DNA from: Chrysophaeum taylorii
Taxonomy: Eukaryota; Sar; Pelagophyceae; Pelagomonadales; Pelagomonadaceae
Length of the DNA stretch: 64,000 bases
Assembly (NCBI GenBank): GCA_029834535.1
Contig: JAQMWT010000350.1
Coordinates: 62,001 to 126,000, forward strand
Direction: 5' to 3'
Below are positions 36,728 to 47,853 of the stretch, one piece after another. Position numbers and translations under genes: made by a program. The first letter of the stretch is position 1. Each line of letters begins with the position of its first letter. The notes below the pieces were generated by a model. That model did not search any database, had not been told where the DNA came from, and saw only the letters and a program-made list of their open reading frames with translations.

Positions 36728-39628
36728 ATGATCCTCGTCGTCTGGTGCACAATATTGACCGTCGCGAGCGCGCTCGCGCGTGCGCGGTGGGTGCGCGGCG
36801 GCGGGTCCTCCTCCTCCTCCTCGTCGTCTTCCGTCGAGGTGGACGAGGAGCTGTACAGCAGGCAGCTGCTCGCGTTCGGTCGCGATGCCCAGGGCCGGCT
36901 GAGCGAGGGCCGGGTGCTCGTGGTCGGGTGCGGTGGCGTGGGGATCGAGGTGTGCAAGAACCTAGCGCTGGCCGGGGTCGGGAGCCTGGGGATGTGGGAC
37001 GACGGCGTGGTTGGCCCCGGGGAGTGGCAGCTCTTTGCGTCGACCTCGGACGAGGGTCGGCGTCGATCCGACGCGTCGGTTTCTCGCGTCGCCGAGCTGA
37101 ACCCTTATTGCCGCGTGCGCGTCGTGGAGCGGCCCGAGTGCTTTGACTTCGACTGCGTGGTCGCGTGCTCCGTGTCGGCCGAGCTGGTGGCGCGGCTCGG
37201 CGCGGAGTGCCGCGACGCGGGCGTCGGGTTCGTGTACGCGGGCGTTAGAAACGCGACGGAAATCGTCGTCGCCGACGACTTTGGCGATGGATTCGAGGCC
37301 GTCGATCGCGAGGTCTCGTCGTCCTTTTCCGACCCCAAGCTCGTGGAGGAGGCGGTGGAATCTGGGGAGGTGGTAAGCGTGCGGCTCGCGGGCGGCGAGC
37401 GCCACGACTGCCAGGCGGGCGATCGCGTGTTCGTCGGAAGCGACGGTCCGTTCGAGGTGACGGCCGTGCCGCGGCCCGACCGCCTCACGGCCACGACGAC
37501 TACCAAGAAGAAGAATAAGAATAATAATAATAATAAGACGATGATGATTAACACAACCACCTCGTCAGAGATGATGATGCTACGCGCGATTCCGTCGCGG
37601 GTTGTCGTGGACGGCGAGGCGGTGACCGAGAGCGACGCGGTCGACGACGACGAGCGGGCGACGCCGCTCCGCGCCGTGGCTGGGGGCGTCGCCGCGCACG
37701 AGGCCCTCAAGTACCTCGCCGGGGGCCTTCTGGGTCCCCCCGTTGGACGGTGGACGATGGACGTCTCCGAGGAGCTGGGTCCCGAGGAGCACGACCTGGA
37801 CGAGGCGTCGGCGTTCGTCGTCGGCGCGGGCGCGACGGGCTGCGAACTGCTGAAGAACCTCGCTCTGATGGGCGTCGGCAGGGTCGTGGTCGCCGACGAC
37901 GACGCCATCGAGACTTCGAATCTCAACCGACAATTTCTGTTCCGCGCTTGCGACGTCGGCAAGCCGAAAGCCCTCGTCGCGGCCGAGAGGGCCCGAGCTA
38001 TGGGGACGTCGACGCGCGTCGAGGGCGTCGACAAGAGGGTGGACTCGACGTCCTCCGCCCTCTTCGAGCGCGAGGTCGTCGCCTCGGCCGCGTGCGTGTT
38101 TTCGGCCCTCGATAACCTCGAAGCTCGGCGGTTTCTGGACCGTCTGTGCGTGGCTCACGCGCGGCCTTTCGTCGACACGGGAACGCTCGGCGCGCGCGGA
38201 AGCGTCCAGGTGTGCGTGCCGCACGTCACCGAAACCTACAGCAACTCCCAAGACCCCGAGGACGCGGGGGCCGTGCCGCTCTGCACGCTCAAGCAACACC
38301 CCTACAAAATAGACCACGTCGTTTCCTGGGCGGCCGACGTCTACGACGGCTACTTCAACCGCAGGGTGAAGCGCTTGGAGGCGCTCCTCCGGTCCTACGA
38401 GCGCGCCGGCGGCGTCAGGACCTGGCTCCGGTCCCTTGGAGGAGAACAGGACCTTCAAGCTCTCTCGGCCGCGCTCGAGGACGTCTGCGACCTGCGGTCG
38501 CCGAGCCCCGACGCCTGGGCCGCCCGCGAGTTTTCAGAACACTTCGTGAATAGCGTTCGCTCGCTCCAATCCGCGCGCCCGCGCGACGCCCTCGACGACG
38601 ACGATGGCATGCCCTACTGGACTGGCACGCGCGTCTGGCCCCGCGCGGCCGAAACCACCGACGACGACTTCGTGCGGAGCGCGGCGCGCCTCCGGGCCGC
38701 GACGCTCGGCGTCGACGATCCTCCTCCTCCTCCTCCTCCTCCTAGTACGCCGGATCCCGCCGGTCCTAGTACGGTCGAAGACCTCGAGCTGAGTCTCGCG
38801 CGACTCGTCCATGCGACGGGCCGGGCCCCCGCCGAGATCGCCGCCTCGCTAAAACCTCGTACCTTCGACAAGGATAATCCCGACGACCTGGCGTTCGTGG
38901 CGGCGGCCGCCAACGCGCGCGCGCGCGTCTTCTCTATACCCCCCGCCGACCCCCTCCGCGTCAAGCAGATCGCGGGGAGCGTCGTCCCCGCCATCGCGAC
39001 CACAACCGCTGTCGTCTCTGGCCTCGCTGCCCTGGAGTTTCTTAAACTCAGAAACGACGGCAAACCCATGAACGCCTTCGTCAATCTCGCCATTCCCGAC
39101 ACCTCTGCCCGCGCCGAGCCCTTTCCCTGCGACTCCTGGACCCTTCCCGACGGTACCCTCGTCTCCGACTGGTCACCGCGTGCCCATCTTAATCTCCCGA
39201 CCGGCGCGACCGTCCCGAAACTCCTCGACCTTATCGTCGATCACTACTTCCCCGATCGACGCGACGTTCACGTCGCTTCCATCGCTCGCGAATCCGACGG
39301 CGACCTCCTCTACCTGGCCGCCTTCAACCACGTCTATGCCAAGACCCCCGCCGCCGACCTCCTCCTCGCGACCGACGACGACGACCGACCGGACGACCAA
39401 CCGCCGCGTACGGGGGCTTCGGCTTCTGCTGCGGATGATCTCACGCCTTTTCCAGAGGAGGAGGAGGAGGATGCCGCCCCAACCTTCGTCGACCTCCTCG
39501 TCACCGTCGCCCCCGGCCATCGCCGCCACCACCACCCGAGGGACGACGACGACGCGGATATCCCGCTTCCCCCGATTCGACTCTGGATAGACAACGCCCT
39601 CCTCTCCAGACACCACCAAAACCCCTGA
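36728..39628 (+). CDS. Uba1-type ubiquitin-activating enzyme E1 with signal peptide
   Basis: 966 residues. The inactive N-terminal adenylation half has LVVGCGGVGIEVCKNLALAG. The active half has AFVVGAGATGCELLKNLALM, IETSNLNRQFLFR and KPKALVAAE (ATP and Mg binding). The catalytic Cys is in AVPLCTLKQHPYKIDHVVSW, matching 'P-I-C-T-L-K-N-F-P' of Uba1. A C-terminal ubiquitin-fold domain is suggested by LPTGATVPKLLDLIVDHYF. The N-terminus is a signal peptide (MILVVWCTILTVASALA) followed by Arg-rich, Phe-free sequence. In algae with red complex plastids, such leaders send proteins to the periplastidal compartment, where a symbiont-derived Uba1 serves the SELMA import machine. That assignment is inference; the E1 identity is firm. 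A Lys/Asn-rich insert (TTTTKKKNKNNNNN) near residue 257 is low-complexity. Confidence 0.85.
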   Translation: MILVVWCTILTVASALARARWVRGGGSSSSSSSSSVEVDEELYSRQLLAFGRDAQGRLSEGRVLVVGCGGVGIEVCKNLALAGVGSLGMWDDGVVGPGEWQLFASTSDEGRRRSDASVSRVAELNPYCRVRVVERPECFDFDCVVACSVSAELVARLGAECRDAGVGFVYAGVRNATEIVVADDFGDGFEAVDREVSSSFSDPKLVEEAVESGEVVSVRLAGGERHDCQAGDRVFVGSDGPFEVTAVPRPDRLTATTTTKKKNKNNNNNKTMMINTTTSSEMMMLRAIPSRVVVDGEAVTESDAVDDDERATPLRAVAGGVAAHEALKYLAGGLLGPPVGRWTMDVSEELGPEEHDLDEASAFVVGAGATGCELLKNLALMGVGRVVVADDDAIETSNLNRQFLFRACDVGKPKALVAAERARAMGTSTRVEGVDKRVDSTSSALFEREVVASAACVFSALDNLEARRFLDRLCVAHARPFVDTGTLGARGSVQVCVPHVTETYSNSQDPEDAGAVPLCTLKQHPYKIDHVVSWAADVYDGYFNRRVKRLEALLRSYERAGGVRTWLRSLGGEQDLQALSAALEDVCDLRSPSPDAWAAREFSEHFVNSVRSLQSARPRDALDDDDGMPYWTGTRVWPRAAETTDDDFVRSAARLRAATLGVDDPPPPPPPPSTPDPAGPSTVEDLELSLARLVHATGRAPAEIAASLKPRTFDKDNPDDLAFVAAAANARARVFSIPPADPLRVKQIAGSVVPAIATTTAVVSGLAALEFLKLRNDGKPMNAFVNLAIPDTSARAEPFPCDSWTLPDGTLVSDWSPRAHLNLPTGATVPKLLDLIVDHYFPDRRDVHVASIARESDGDLLYLAAFNHVYAKTPAADLLLATDDDDRPDDQPPRTGASASAADDLTPFPEEEEEDAAPTFVDLLVTVAPGHRRHHHPRDDDDADIPLPPIRLWIDNALLSRHHQNP

Positions 39629-40210
39629 CCCATCTTATCTTACCATCCCGGGGTCATAATTATTCCACTACACTCCGCCGCCGCCGCCGCCGCCCTTATT
39701 ACGTGCCGCGCGTGCGACCACCGCATCCTGGTCTACTTCGAAAACCAGTCTTTCTTTGAGGGAGTCGCGTTGGATACCGGCCGAGGTTTCGTGTGCGATG
39801 TCTCGTCTAGGGTGGTCTAGTCTCGGAGAAGAAGAGTGAGTGAGTGAGTGAGTGAGTGAGTGAGTGAGTCATTCATTCATTCATTCATCCATTCATTCGA
39901 CCCCCCATTATTATTTCAGCATTTTTGACAAAGCATGATGGGGGTTAGGTCCAACTTAGGATGGATGAACACCAAAACGACGCCGACTTTTTATTTATTT
40001 ACCGCAGGCAATGGCGGCGGGATGCCGTACCATCTCACGTTGTTGGCGCGCGGTGTGGTGTGGTGTGGTGTTTTCTTCCTTTTCGTCACCTATCCTCTCG
40101 TGGTTGCTCCGATGAAAAAGAATCGAGTCGTCGCTCTTTTCGGGTTGTCGTTAGACGGATTATCCTGACAGCAGTTCGACGCCAGGCGAGGAAAGCCTGG
40201 TCAGGAAGGA
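39629..40210. other. Intergenic with back-to-back tetranucleotide repeats
   Basis: A (GTGA)n run at about 39835-39868 passes directly into (CATT)n at about 39869-39898. The (CCG)n run at 39676-39692 is another microsatellite. No gene seen. Confidence 0.6.
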
Positions 40211-41068
40211 TTGACCGTGGCTGCCACCCGAAGCGAGTGCTGGAAGGCATTGGCCGCGTGTCCGTACGAGTTCCACAGATATCTGTGCGAGGGCGACGCG
40301 TACGAGACCCACCTCGAGAACGAACCCCGTCCGTCGATCGGCGAGAACCTGTCGCGCCACCCGAGTCGCGCACACTCTTCTACGGGCCAAGCTACATGCG
40401 CGAAATTGCGAACGCCATCATCTGTTTACACTACGTCTCTGGGCTCGTGACGAGCTCGCGCTCGCCGGCGAACATAACTTACGAACCATCGGAAAACGTC
40501 TTTACGCGAGAGAAGACTCGTGGTGCGACTCGTCAACGACGCGACGTTGACGGTCGCCGCCAACAACCCCAAAATACAGACGAGCAATGCTGTTTACAGC
40601 GGCATGCTTACCAGGTACCTCGACAAAAACGAGTTCACGCACGCCGCGTTCGTGGAATCGCACCCTGACTGCAAATTCGCCGGCAAATACGCTTGGTGCG
40701 TCCCGACGGGCACGGGTCGCGTCGGCTTTCGCAATGCCACCTTCACCGAGCTCCTCCACCAGTGCGCCACACGTTCGCAAACTTCTTTTCGAAGGACGGT
40801 CGCTGGTGGACCACATCTCGTCGCCCGGGCCGAGCTCTTCGCGCTATCACGTTTTAACGCGAACAGCGGCAAAGCTGATCTTTTCTTCACGAACGACGAC
40901 AACAATTTAAATCAACACACCGTGTCGACCCGTGACCTGAAAGGCGACATCCTGCAGCGCCCGCGCATGGTACCACTTTGCACCGCGAAGGACGCGGGTC
41001 ACCAGTGCGCCCCTGGCCACCTCACCGCCCTCGAAACTGCGAAAAATAACATCTGGCCCACCTCCTAG
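40211..41068 (+). pseudogene. Broken copy of the GPSY-motif secreted protein
   Basis: Aligns end to end with the intact frame at 45564-46469 but needs at least three frame changes (near 40360, 40500 and 40775). Matching blocks: SECWKALAACPYEFHRYLCE; RTLFYGPSYMREIANAIICL; VRLVNDATLTVAANNP; ESHPDCKFAGKYAWCVPTGT; and AGHQCAPGHLTALETAK then NNIWPTS. The frame changes could instead be assembly errors or unrecognised introns, but none coincides with clean GT-AG borders that I could find. Confidence 0.7.
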
Positions 41069-41632
41069 GCTTTTGTCTGTCTTTTTGTTGCTAGATTATT
41101 CTAGTAAACATCATCTCCAGTGTACATACGTACTGCTCTGGTGCTCGCGCGACCCAGTGGGAGGCGCAAGAGATTGTGGAGTGCCAAGAGGAGTCATTTT
41201 TTAACGCTATCACCTGCTATATGAGGACTAGAGTCCGCCGCTCCAAGGCAGCAAGCCTCGCCACGGCGCATTGTCCTCCCTCCCGTCACGAGCACCAAGG
41301 CCAGACCACTGATCACAAGAGTCAACGTCCCCGGTGCAATAATGAATAGCTCCCTCGGGGAGCACCAGGTGATGAATCGAGACTTACTTGCCCACAATAT
41401 AGTAGTTCTACTAGAGTTCAACAACAGCCAACAAAACACAGCGGAGGAGTATAGTGCAGAAGCTGACTTTGTGCACTTTTGTTAGCTAGCTACAAAGACG
41501 CGAAGAAGAAGAAATTAACTTCTGCTGTTGCTCCTGCGAATTCCAACCTCCTTCGCGTCTCTAGCAAGGGTAAGGGATTTCGTGCCACCACCAACACACA
41601 CTTTTTCGGCGCCAGGTCAGCGCAACACGCGC
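41069..41632. other. Intergenic, promoter of the photolyase gene
   Basis: No supported gene or repeat. An upstream in-frame Met of the photolyase lies at 41528. Confidence 0.5.
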
Positions 41633-43423
41633 ATGAGGTTGCTGGCGCATTCGGTAGTAGGCGCGCACGCGCTTCAAATGAGCACTAGTAGTAGTAGCAG
41701 CGCGAGGACGATTGTGTGGCTGCGCGATGAACTACGGGTGCACGACAACGCGGTGATCGCGTGTGCAAAGGAATCGATGGAAATTGTTCCCGTTGTTTGC
41801 CTTGATCCGCGCGTCTACTCGGCGGAGGCAACGCAGGGCTGCTCGATGAAGAAGTGCGGGGCCAAGCGGGCCAAGTTCGTGTTGGAGAGCGTGGAGGATC
41901 TGAGGCGGCGACTACGCAGCCTCGGCTCTGACCTGATTGTCGCCGTCGAGCAGCCGGCGACGGCGATCGAGCGTCTGACGGCCGCGGCCGTCGCCGTGGA
42001 TCCTCGGGCCCGCGTCGAGGTAGCTTGCGCGGAGGGGGTGTGCACCGAGGAGCGCGACGACGAGACCGCAGTGGCCGCGGCCATCGCGCAGCACGGTGCG
42101 ACGCTGCGGCGGGTCTGGGAGAAGACTCTGTATCATTTGGACGACGTTCAAGGTCTCGGCGGCCAGCTCCCCGATGACGTCTTCACCAATTGGCGAACCA
42201 AGGTCGAAAAGGCGGATGCTCGATTGCGGTCAGATCTCCGTACGGACGAGGGGAAGTTGCCGCCGATCCCGCCAATTTTGGCGAGCGAGGCGGCGCGACC
42301 CGTACCCGGTCTGAAAGATCTCGGGTACGACGAGGCAGACGCGGTAGCTGATCCGCGCGGCGACTTCTTCGCACCGGTCGGCGGCGAGACAGCCGCGCTG
42401 GCCCGGCTCAAGCGGTACATTTGGGAGGAGGACCGCCTCAAAGACTATTTCGACACGCGCAACGCCATGATCGGACAGGGCTACTCGTCAAAGCTCGCGC
42501 CGTGGCTCGCGCGCGGCTGCGTGTCGCCGCGACGCGTCGCGGCCGAAACCCTTCGTTACGAGCGCGTGCGCGGTATCAAGAACAAGTCCACCTACTGGCT
42601 CCGCTTCGAGTTGACGTGGCGCGACTACTTTGTCTACTACGCTCGCGAGCACGGATCCAAGCTTTTTTGGCCTTCGGGCGCCAAGGGCTTAGGGCGGCCG
42701 GGGCACTGGATCCGAGAACCCGACAGTCGCGAATTCCAGGCCTGGTCCCGCGGTCAGACCGGCGTGCCCCTCGTCGACGCGAACATCCGCGAAATCCTGG
42801 CCACCGGCTTCATGTCCAATCGCGGCCGCCAAAACGTCGCTAGCTTCCTGACTCTCGACCTCGGGGTGAGCTTTTTGGGGTGCATTATTTATTTGATGAC
42901 TTGCGCAGGTCGACTGGCGCCTGGGTGCTGCCTTCTTCGAAGAGCACCTCGTTGACTACGCGCCAGAGGCGAATTGGGGCAATTGTCGCCGCCTGCGTAA
43001 TATTGTGCATTTTCGGCGCGTCGTAGCTAAGATAGTCTCGGCGCAGGGCACGCGGCAGCCGGTCTCAACGGTGGCCGCCTGAACAAGTTTAACATCCTCA
43101 AGCAGTCCAAGGATTACGATCCCGAGGGCCGCTACGTCAAACTCTGGTGTCCCGAGCTCGAGCGAATCCCCGTGCCCCAATGCTTCGAACCCTGGAAACT
43201 CAACCGCGGCGAACAAGCCCGCATGGGCTGCGTCATCGGCGAGGACTACCCGCCACTCCTTCGCTCTCGCGGGCAACCGCGCTTTCCAACCACCGACGCT
43301 GCTGCTGCTGGTGGCGACGTCCGAGACCGACGCTGGGGCAAGCTCGGCACAGGCCGCGAAGCGAGGAAGGACCAGAACAACCGCAACAAGCTGCGGCGCA
43401 AGAAGCACAGTCGCCTGCAGTGA
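41633..43423 (+). CDS. CRY-DASH cryptochrome/photolyase, three exons
   Basis: The photolyase N-domain begins RTIVWLRDELRVHDN. The FAD-binding half has YSSKLAPWLARGCVSPRRVA and TYWLRFELTWRDYFVYYA, then FQAWSRGQTGVPLVDANIRE and TGFMSNRGRQNVASFLTLDL, all diagnostic of DASH proteins. GT-AG introns at 42866-42908 (43 bp) and 42985-43046 (62 bp) restore LGVDWRLGAAFFEEHLVDYA and GNW-HAAG. The last exon continues KFNILKQSKDYDPEGRYVKL and ends with a basic tail at 43423. The family repairs UV-induced pyrimidine dimers, mainly in single-stranded DNA, and may sense blue light. A leader-like N-terminus (MRLLAHSVVGAHALQ) suggests organelle import; starts at 41528 and 41678 are alternatives. Confidence 0.9.
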
Positions 43424-45563
43424 ATATTGTACGATATTATAAGCTCGATTTCTTCTGATCCCTTCTTGTTCGCGTTCGAGTTGTATCCACCCAACCTACC
43501 TACCTATTGCTGGGTTTTGAAAAAGTCGACTGGTACTACGAAGAGGGGGCGTAATCAGGGTCGGATAAGAAAGTTCGAACGAGCCGTTAACTATGTTTCA
43601 GTTTGTACTAAGACATACTCAACGGATCGCTGAGCTATGTTCATTTGTACTCAAGCAGTATGTGCCGCCACGCCGCGAGATCGTCGCGATGGAACTAGTC
43701 CCCATAGTGAAGTCGGCATCCTTTCGTCCCCTCACGCAAAAAAAGGAAAAAGCCCACGCGTTGTAGGACCCGTCGTTGCGGCGCGGGCTAGTCTCGTTTT
43801 CTTATCCGACCCTAGCGTAATCCGGAAGCACGCGCGTTCAGGATACGGGGCATTGCGTGGAGACGTTAGGGATGCCTGGAAGCATGAGGTATCCAGGGGC
43901 CTACTGTTGTCGGGGTCACCGCCGAGCCGCGGGATAGGCGAAGAGAGGGCGGGTTGGCGGCTGCTGGTCATACGCATGCCGCCGCCGGGCGTATGTACGA
44001 CGACGTTTGACGTCCTTCTGGGTGCGTGCGGCCTAGGTGGAGCTGCCCGAGGCGGCGGCGACGTGGCTGAGGGCCGCGATGGTACGGCGCCCTCCCCACA
44101 AATTTTTTGGGTTTCAAGGGCGACTCGGACGCAGCGAGATAGCGCGCAACGTGGGTTGGGGAAGTGCGAGTGGCGCGTTGGTTCCATAATACAGCCGGAG
44201 TTTGCCACTCGGAGACACCCATCTCAAGCCAGGGCGCACCAGTTCATCAGAAAGTTTCTCGAGCGAGGAGGATCTGGATGTCACCAGTTTATCAGAAATT
44301 TTGTCGAGCTCGGATTGAGGAGGATCTGGATGGATGGGCTGAAATCGGAAACTCGAAGTCCTGTCGAGTGAACCATAAACACAAGCGTTGTGGGTAATAC
44401 GCCTTGCTTCCTGCATTTCTGTTCATTTGCCGTGCCTTTATCACTGCATTTCCGTTTCATGGCCGCTTTGTGCTAATGTGCGGTTACGTGCGGCATTTTC
44501 CCATTCAGAGCATTTGGGCATAAATAAGTCGTCGTGCTGCTTCGTGCTTGTGCATCGCACGCCACCTGCCTACCACTGTCCTGCTGGCTCTGCTGCTCCT
44601 TCTGCCCTTGTTTCGCCCCTAGCGTCTGCCCCCTTTTTTTTTTCGCCTCCCGACGAGGCCTTCCGCATATTCTCGTCCTTTCATGCTGACTTTTTTTTTC
44701 CCAACTTTTCTTCCTTGACATCCTCGGTTTAACTTTTCGAAAACTTCAGCGCCGAATGATATATTTGAGCCTTGCTTTTCAACATAATATGGGTATTCAT
44801 TTCATCTGGATATGCGCATGTCAAACCTTATGAATATGTTACAGTATGGCCTGGATCACACTTAAGGATTTGATCTGACTGCAATGCAACGTTTGTTGAT
44901 GTAATCTGGGTGACATGTTGTCTCTTGAGATTGTGGGGAGAGGGAAGAAGGGGCTCGAAGAAAAACAAAACAAGAAGGCAAATCCATAACTGTTCTATTA
45001 TTTTAAGCTTGTAGAGCAGCAGAAGCCATGATATCCACAAGTTTCCACAGAACGCTGCATCGCCGTAAGTAAAAACAAGCGGCGCACGCCGAAATCGTGC
45101 TTGTACGACATAGGCACGATATTTGTGCTCCCGCCACCTCCTCCGCCTCCTAAGATTAAGCGTTGTCGGGCTCGACAGTGCACTGCTACGCCCTCTTCTT
45201 CGCGGCGGGACGCTCGCGCACAGACGCCTGCAGGCCCGCACGTCCTACGACGCCTACACCAGAATCAAGCTGCGACCAGTGATAAAGGTGCATAAAGTTG
45301 CGCTTAAGCAAGGGTCTCATTCGACAGCCAATCGGTCGGTAGCAAATAAGTCGGTATCTTCACGGTGGCACACCACCTTGGTACCCTCGTCGCCTACGCT
45401 ATAGCTACCGGACCCTCCAAGACTTATTAGTGATTCTGACGCACTCGGATGTGCCTATACACGGATTGGTGTGGTATGTAGAGGGGGAAATTCTAGCCAT
45501 TCGCGCGCTGGATGCGCGGATCCATGTGACACAAGGAGTTACAAGTCGTCCTCTTGAGGAAGT
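43424..45563. other. Gene-poor spacer with an imperfect 45-bp duplication
   Basis: CACCAGTTCATCAGAAAG at 44237 and CACCAGTTTATCAGAAAT at 44282 begin two imperfect copies, each continuing through AGGAGGATCTGGATG (44237-44332). A pyrimidine-rich stretch spans about 44560-44720. The largest frame (43637-44371) includes this duplication and shows no recognisable domain. Confidence 0.5.
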
Positions 45564-46469
45564 ATGATAGATCCGGTGACCTTGATTTTCGGGCTCGCCG
45601 TGCAGCGCGGAGGTGCACGAAGCGATTGCTGGGAACGGCTGTACTTGTGTCCTTACGAGTTCTACAAATACGAGTGCGAAGGCCACGAATACGAGGCACA
45701 CCTCAAAGAACAGCCATGTCCAACAATTACCGAGCCCATTGTGCCTTCGAACTCGCGCACACTGTTCTACGGGCCGAGCTACCTGCGCCAGATCGCCAAC
45801 GCCATTATATGCGTGCACTACGTTGCCGGGTTTGTGCTGGGGTCGAACGCGGAGGAACTTCATGGATTCAACATGAGCCGCGAGCATACCACGCCGGAGC
45901 TCGAGGTACGGTTCGTCAACAACGCGACGCTGACTGTCATCATAAACCACCCCGAGCTCCAGCGGAGCGACTTCGTGTTCGAGGGTAAGCTCGCCCAGTT
46001 TCTCGTGGAGAAGAACTTTACCACCGCCGTGTTCATGGAGACGCATCCCGACTGTTTCTTCGACCACGATATTTGTGTCCCGACGGGGACGGGTGTCGTC
46101 CAGAACCGCGGCCCCTCCTACCCCGAGCTCCTTCACCAATGCGCCGCGCGACACACCCTCGCAGACTTCTTTTCCAAGAACAGACGTACGTGGACCCACC
46201 TCATCGCTTGGACAGGCCTCTTTACGCATGTCAAATTTAACGCCGATAGTTGTATCGATCATCTCATCTACGACGCCGGCAAGGACGTTCCGATTCCCGA
46301 CGTCTCGTCGCTCAATCTCCAAAGCGACATTCAACGGTTTCCTTGCTCGGCCTCGATTGGCCACAACTGCACCGCTTCTTGCGCAGGCCACCAGTGCGCC
46401 CCGGGCCACATCACCAACGTTGCCCTCCTTCGCGCCAAGCACGATATTTGGCCATCCTCAATTTTCTAA
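45564..46469 (+). CDS. Secreted GPSY-motif protein, possibly SGNH/PC-esterase-like
   Basis: 301 residues beginning with a short hydrophobic leader (MIDPVTLIFGLAV). SRTLFYGPSYLRQIANAI (about residue 63) resembles block I (G-[DNT]-S) of the SGNH/PC-esterase superfamily. CAGHQCAPGHITNVALL near the C-terminus resembles its 'D-x-x-H-W-C-x-P-G' end block, though with Gly replacing Asp. Several Cys residues (DCWERLYLCPYEFYKYEC) imply disulphides in a secreted or Golgi protein. If the match holds, it would act on acylated polysaccharide or glycan. The family name is uncertain; the gene itself is well supported by its paralogue at 40211-41068. Confidence 0.65.
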   Translation: MIDPVTLIFGLAVQRGGARSDCWERLYLCPYEFYKYECEGHEYEAHLKEQPCPTITEPIVPSNSRTLFYGPSYLRQIANAIICVHYVAGFVLGSNAEELHGFNMSREHTTPELEVRFVNNATLTVIINHPELQRSDFVFEGKLAQFLVEKNFTTAVFMETHPDCFFDHDICVPTGTGVVQNRGPSYPELLHQCAARHTLADFFSKNRRTWTHLIAWTGLFTHVKFNADSCIDHLIYDAGKDVPIPDVSSLNLQSDIQRFPCSASIGHNCTASCAGHQCAPGHITNVALLRAKHDIWPSSIF

Positions 46470-47853
46470 GGTTACGCCTTGCGTGCCTCTATACAAAGGC
46501 ACTTGTCGCGCGCGCCGGTTTATTTGCCTGCGCGGAATTACGATTCAGGCTCGGTTGCTGTTGTGTGCTGTTGTCGCGCGCTGTTGTCGCGCGCTGTTGT
46601 CTTGCTACCTTATGCCTCGCTAGACATTCAACATCTTGGGCCTGGGAGAAAGATGTTGCGTGTCATTACGGGGTCTGGTGTGAGGTCTTGCGCCAATGTC
46701 GACGTTTTGCATGCATGCAAAACGCCGAACCACCAATTGTGAGTCCTCGCGCCGAGTCGACGTCAAAATTTACCTCACTACCATCAAGATGATTGCGGTC
46801 TCTAGCTAGCTAGATAGGTGCGCTCCAAAGTGCCTTTAGACGTACGACGAGCCACACTGCTGTAGCCGCTTCTCGTGCTGCAGCACCTACCCCCCCGCGT
46901 GTCTTCTTCATGCCATATCTCAACACCTGAGCCGGCGGCGATAATAATGGGATTTCCGCTGTCCCCTCCGTGTCTGGGTACCCAGTGGAATTCCAGGCAC
47001 GTAGGTAGGTTTGGCGTTTCGAGGAAAAAGGGACGCTCGTCGAGGCTGCTGCCGTTCGGTGAGAAGCATGACGCGGAGTCGAGCCGACGAGACCCTCAGA
47101 TAGAGGACGTCGGGTTTACATGATGAGGAGAAAACCTTCAGTCCTGTGGAAAGTAATCCTCTGCCATTGGCACAACTCCCCTTGGGCCATGGTCGTAATG
47201 GTTGTTGTGTCGTTCGCCCGTAATGCACCACGAGGGAGTTGACGTCCGGCCAGGCTCGTGCGACGGTCTGGCAGCCCGTAGTATAGTGACTCTATTTGCA
47301 GCTTGAAAGCTCTCAACTAACGGAAACCCACGACGACGACGACACGTTCCAGTAGAGGACAATCCGAACAAACAATGGCTTTGTTAAGCTTGTAGTAACG
47401 AATCATAAGCCCGTTAAGAGATCGAAAACTACGAGAAGTCGTCGTTTCGCTTCGCTTGGGCCAGAAAATTTAATTGGGACACGAAAAAAAAGAATAAAAA
47501 TGGGAATCTACGGGATATGCCTAGATACCTGAAGAAGCTTTTTTTTCTCCTTCGCCAGCGCTTTTAATATGGGAAGGGGCACAAATTTTTATATCGCCCG
47601 AAAAATGTATGAATGAATATGAATGCGTGGATGTATGCGAGTGAACACCCCTCCTGACAAGAAATGACGTGTCTACCTGAGAGAGGGGACCTGGGGTCGG
47701 GCGAGCACCACTACCACCACCACATATAGATTCGGAGACGTCGCGGCACCTTAGAAGAAGAAGAAGAAGAGTAGAAGGAAGGTCCGCGGTGGTTTTGTTA
47801 AAAAGAACGTCGTCGTCATTGTCGTCGTCAGGTTGTATATGCGCCCGCGCTTG
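46470..47853. other. Intergenic, no gene seen
   Basis: Contains CTGTTGTCGCGCG tandem copies near 46575-46605 and AT-rich sequence at 47450-47640. Open frames are short. No convincing coding or RNA feature. Confidence 0.5.

Noticed and set aside
43637-44371. A 244-codon plus frame
   Set aside because: No motif, no conserved codon bias, and it includes a local duplication; likely chance.
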